Notes under the pieces: model-generated | Database searches by the model: none | What the model was told of the DNA's origin: nothing | What the model saw: only the letters and a program-made list of their open reading frames with translations | Part shown: piece by piece, positions 7,108 through 9,147 of the stretch | Position numbering within the stretch: the first letter of the stretch is position 1 | How the letters are laid out: each line of letters begins with the position of its first letter | Made by a program: the position numbers and the translations under genes | DNA from: Phycisphaerae bacterium | GTDB lineage: Bacteria; Planctomycetota; Phycisphaerae; UBA1845 | Direction of reading: 5' to 3' | NCBI GenBank assembly: GCA_029260155.1 | Contig: JAJDDU010000381.1 | Span: forward strand, 1 to 9,147 | Length of the DNA stretch: 9,147 nt

Positions 7108-7371
7108 CTACCTACGCAGGCCAAGACGCCCAATGACAGCCTTGTACCGGCTTCGGTCATTGCTGGCCAAATACTTGAGAAGGCTCGTGCGACGCCCCAC
7201 CATCTTCAACAATCCGCGGCGGGACGAGTGGTCCTTCTTGTGCGTTTTCAGGTGTTCGGTGAGTTCCTGGATGCGAGAAGTCAATACCGCAACCTGAACC
7301 TCCGGCGACCCGGTGTCCGTCTCATGCTGAGCGTAATCTACAACGATCGCTGTTTTGGTCTCGGGAGTCAT
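7108..7371 (-). CDS. rpsO: Small ribosomal subunit protein S15 (uS15), 87 aa
   Basis: S15 is a primary 16S rRNA-binding protein of the 30S subunit platform. The protein starts MTPETKTAIVVDYAQHETDTGSPEVQVAVL, carrying the conserved TGSPEVQ segment at about residues 20-26. It continues with the rRNA-contacting HLKTHKKDHSSRRGLLKMVGRR stretch in the middle, and ends with LLKYL...RYKAVIGRLGLRR. The length matches the usual 87-89 residues. Only a weak GGA precedes the ATG. pnp follows on the same strand 221 bp away, the gene order known from many bacteria. S15 represses its own mRNA in E. coli through leader structure. The 212-bp leader region here contains a small GGG-TTCG-CCC hairpin on the transcribed strand, but I cannot identify a defined S15 site. 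Confidence 0.98.
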   Translation of the reverse strand: MTPETKTAIVVDYAQHETDTGSPEVQVAVLTSRIQELTEHLKTHKKDHSSRRGLLKMVGRRTSLLKYLASNDRSRYKAVIGRLGLRR

Positions 7372-7583
7372 GATTCCAGCATCTGCCCAGTCATTCTCTT
7401 CGTCTTGCCGACCGGTGGGCGAACCCGACAGCGAAACACAACAAAAGCCCTACAAGGACGGCGGAAACTAACACCGATGTGCCGACAACGCAACCCCACT
7501 CAGCCAACAAGGGTGCGGCTATTTTCTTGGCATCATGTTGGACGGATGCCGTCTGAGGCCCGCCCGCCAGTGATTTGCATGCC
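7372..7583 (-). other. Intergenic spacer between the response regulator and rpsO
   Basis: This 212-bp spacer carries no gene. It contains a small perfect hairpin, GACGG-ATG-CCGTC (7541-7553), and a UUCG-type hairpin nearer rpsO. There is no T-tract terminator for the response regulator, and I found no convincing -35/-10 pair for rpsO, although rpsO probably has its own promoter here. Confidence 0.4.
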
Positions 7584-7985
7584 TCACTCAGGCTTGGGGG
7601 TGCCGATCAGCGATTCCGCCGATTCCATCAGGCGCTCCATGCGGAAGGGCTTGTTGATGTAGGCATCCACCCCGAGACTCTCTGCCCAGGTCTGGTGTCG
7701 CTTGCCGCTGTTCCCAGTGATCATGATCACCGCCGGCTTGGCTCCAGGTGGTTTCTTGCCTTTGAGTTTTTCCAATACGAGGAACCCGCTTCGCTTCGGC
7801 AACATGGCATCTAGCACCACAAGGTCCGGGTCATCAGCGCTCGCACGAGTGATGGCCTCGTTCCCGTCGGCCGCCGTCGTCACCGTGGCACCGGTGTCGG
7901 CGAAGATAGCCTCAAGAGCAGTCAGAACATCCGGATCATCATCAACAATGAGCACTGATTTATTTTGAAACATTGGCGTTTCCAT
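7584..7985 (-). CDS. Single-domain response regulator (CheY-like receiver), 133 aa
   Basis: This is a stand-alone phosphoreceiver with no output domain, so it would act through protein contacts or in a phosphorelay. All catalytic positions are present: acidic pocket D15-D16-D17 in VLIVDDDPDV, phosphoacceptor D59 in DLVVLDAMLP, T90 in VIMITGNSG, and K112 in the INKPF motif. The domain ends near residue 127, followed by a short GTPKPE tail. I chose ATG 7985 because AGGGG lies 5 nt before it; the second Met at 7973 is possible but less well placed. The gene has a strong promoter of its own at 8065-8093. No histidine kinase is in the window. It is divergent from senB, and a functional link to senB is unproven. 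Its intact receiver contrasts with the degenerate one in the sigma-54 activator. Confidence 0.95.
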   Translation of the reverse strand: METPMFQNKSVLIVDDDPDVLTALEAIFADTGATVTTAADGNEAITRASADDPDLVVLDAMLPKRSGFLVLEKLKGKKPPGAKPAVIMITGNSGKRHQTWAESLGVDAYINKPFRMERLMESAESLIGTPKPE

Positions 7986-8325
7986 AACTTCCCCTGCGGA
8001 AGAGCATTAGGGACGCTGGCAGACCGCGACAAATCCCAATAAACAAAAACGGTGTGCTTAGTTCAGTATACGCGCGTTAACCCGCGGTTGCAAGAGAATC
8101 TGGGGGAGGCAAGCACCTCAATCGCAACAACGTCCGTAGGGGAAAGCCCTACCCTCCACGCCCTTTGTGTAAAGCGCAGATTCCACATTTCATCTACACG
8201 TAGAAGCCATCGGCGACGCAGGTGTCAAGCACCCTCGCTCGGAGACGACCCCAGTGGAAGTTCACGCCTCCTCCGCCCGCGACGTTGGACACCAACGCAA
8301 GAAACCCCCACCATGCGACCACATC
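7986..8325. other. Divergent intergenic region between the response regulator and senB
   Basis: This 340-bp stretch has no credible gene. On the left is the response-regulator promoter and its roughly 73-nt leader. In the middle are two possible hairpins: GAGG/CCTC (about 8106-8119) and a perfect 6-bp stem GTAGGG/CCCTAC around a GAAAG loop (8136-8152). Further right is a short CTAC-AC-GTAG dyad near 8194-8203. Neither hairpin has a T-tract. I could not find a convincing -35/-10 pair directed toward senB, and there is no Shine-Dalgarno sequence before its ATG. Confidence 0.5.
8065..8093 (-). promoter_or_regulatory. Sigma-70-type promoter of the response regulator
   Basis: The minus strand has TTGCAA (-35, 8093-8088), exactly 17 bp, then TATACT (-10, 8070-8065). 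Both are close to consensus with the ideal spacer. The expected start near 8058 gives a leader of about 73 nt before ATG 7985. The spacer contains GTTAAC and CCGCGG palindromes that could bind a regulator, but this is speculative. Confidence 0.65.
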
Positions 8326-9147
8326 ATGAAGCCCCTGACCATTTCCATCGTAACGCCGGCGCCCCCGCGATCGAGGAAAGGAAACCGCGTCACAGCTTTA
8401 AGATGGTCCCGCATCCTCCGAGAACTAGGCCACAAGACCAAGATCACCCAAGACGGCAGCCGGACACGCTGTGATCTGATGATCGCCCTGCACGCCCGTC
8501 GAAGCCACGCAGCGATCCGCGACTTCGTCAGCGCACAGCCAGCCGCCCCGCTCATCGTCACCTTGACCGGCACCGACATCTACGGACACATCGACACCGA
8601 TCCGCTGACCAGGCAATCGCTCGAGATGGCCTCACGCATCGTCGTATTGCAACCCAAGGCCCTCGACGTGCTCTCCCAGAGCCTTCGCAAGAAAACGCGT
8701 GTCATCTACCAATCCGCCAAGCCCGCGACCAGTCCGGGGCCACCCCGTGGTGACGCATTCGAGATTTGCGTGATTGGACACCTCCGGCCCGTAAAAGACC
8801 CGTTCCGCGCCGCGATGGCATCACGATTGCTACCCGAAGACTCGCGCATCCGCGTCGTGCACATTGGGGCCGCCCTCAGCGCCGAGATGGCCAAGCGCGC
8901 CGAACGCGAGGCCGCCCAAAACCCACGATACGAGTGGTTGGGCGAGTTGCCGAGGTGGAGAACGCTGCAGCGGCTCGCCAGTAGCAGGGCGCTCGTTCTG
9001 ACGTCAAAATCCGAAGGTGGCCCGAGCGTCATTTCGGAGGCCATTGTCGCCTCCGTGCCGATCATCTCCTCCCGCATCGACGGATCGATCGGTACGCTCG
9101 GAGAAGACCACCCAGGCTACTTCCCTGTCGGCGACACACCGTCCCTC
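8326..9147 (+). CDS. senB: Selenosugar synthase SenB (selenoneine biosynthesis), 3' end missing
   Basis: This is a GT-B-type glycosyltransferase-like protein with 274 residues visible, open to the window end; the family is roughly 320 residues, so some 50 are missing. It matches what I remember of the family formerly annotated as 'TIGR04348 putative glycosyltransferase', now SenB. SenB joins selenophosphate to a UDP-sugar to make a selenosugar. Seen motifs: IVTPAPPRSRKGNRVTALRW (8-27), LMIALHARRS (51-60), LIVTLTGTDIY (76-86), IVVLQP (105-110), VIYQSA (126-131), VIGHLRPVKDP (149-159) and the donor-site-like SKSEGG...EA (227-239). The start is ATG 8326; the frame is open upstream to 8173, but only a poor GTG at 8254 is available and the family N-terminus begins at this Met. 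There is no Shine-Dalgarno sequence. The partners SenA (ergothioneine-synthase-like) and SenC (SelD-like) are not in the window. Confidence 0.82.
   Translation, partial: MKPLTISIVTPAPPRSRKGNRVTALRWSRILRELGHKTKITQDGSRTRCDLMIALHARRSHAAIRDFVSAQPAAPLIVTLTGTDIYGHIDTDPLTRQSLEMASRIVVLQPKALDVLSQSLRKKTRVIYQSAKPATSPGPPRGDAFEICVIGHLRPVKDPFRAAMASRLLPEDSRIRVVHIGAALSAEMAKRAEREAAQNPRYEWLGELPRWRTLQRLASSRALVLTSKSEGGPSVISEAIVASVPIISSRIDGSIGTLGEDHPGYFPVGDTPSL

Noticed and set aside
7541..7553. GACGG-ATG-CCGTC hairpin as a terminator of the response regulator
   Set aside because: The stem is only 5 bp and no T-tract follows on the minus strand.
8136..8152. GTAGGG/CCCTAC hairpin as a terminator or known riboswitch
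   Set aside because: There is no T-tract on either strand, and I do not recognise any known riboswitch core around it.
8052..8474. + strand 140-codon frame overlapping the senB start
   Set aside because: It overlaps the well-supported senB frame, and its translation is His/Pro/Arg-rich with no motif.

Overview
The window is about 60% GC by eye. It looks like a chromosomal segment of a Planctomycetota-type bacterium, possibly near Phycisphaerae. This placement is an inference from the large secreted alpha/beta hydrolase, the density of response regulators, the style of the ribosomal protein S15 and PNPase sequences, and a palindromic intergenic repeat. It is not a phylogenetic result. I see no tRNA, rRNA, CRISPR array, insertion sequence or phage gene.

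Layout: a cysteine-rich protein cut by the left edge runs on + (1-471). It converges on a long minus-strand block, and the gap between them (472-646) holds a double-hairpin repeat. Read in transcription order (right to left), the minus strand carries: a single-domain response regulator (7985-7584); rpsO for ribosomal protein S15 (7371-7108); pnp for polynucleotide phosphorylase (6886-4772), closed by a clear intrinsic terminator (4753-4717); a sigma-54-dependent activator (4628-3252); and a secreted prolyl-oligopeptidase-like hydrolase (3196-647). At the right end, a + strand gene starts at 8326 and runs off the window. I read it as senB, the selenosugar synthase of selenoneine biosynthesis.

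How the genes fit together: rpsO-pnp is the classical translation/RNA-decay pair, and its 221-bp spacer and pnp leader are rich in secondary structure. The activator and hydrolase are 55 bp apart and probably form a regulatory unit. The activator's receiver domain has glutamate where the phosphoacceptor aspartate should be and lacks the conserved lysine, so it may be constitutively on. A near-consensus -24/-12 motif lies just before the hydrolase. senB diverges from the response regulator across a 340-bp gap that contains a strong sigma-70-type promoter for the regulator. The rest of any selenoneine cluster would lie beyond the right edge.

The points most worth following are senB and its unseen neighbours, the degenerate receiver with its possible sigma-54 target next door, the double-hairpin repeat, and the hairpin between exact direct repeats in the pnp leader.
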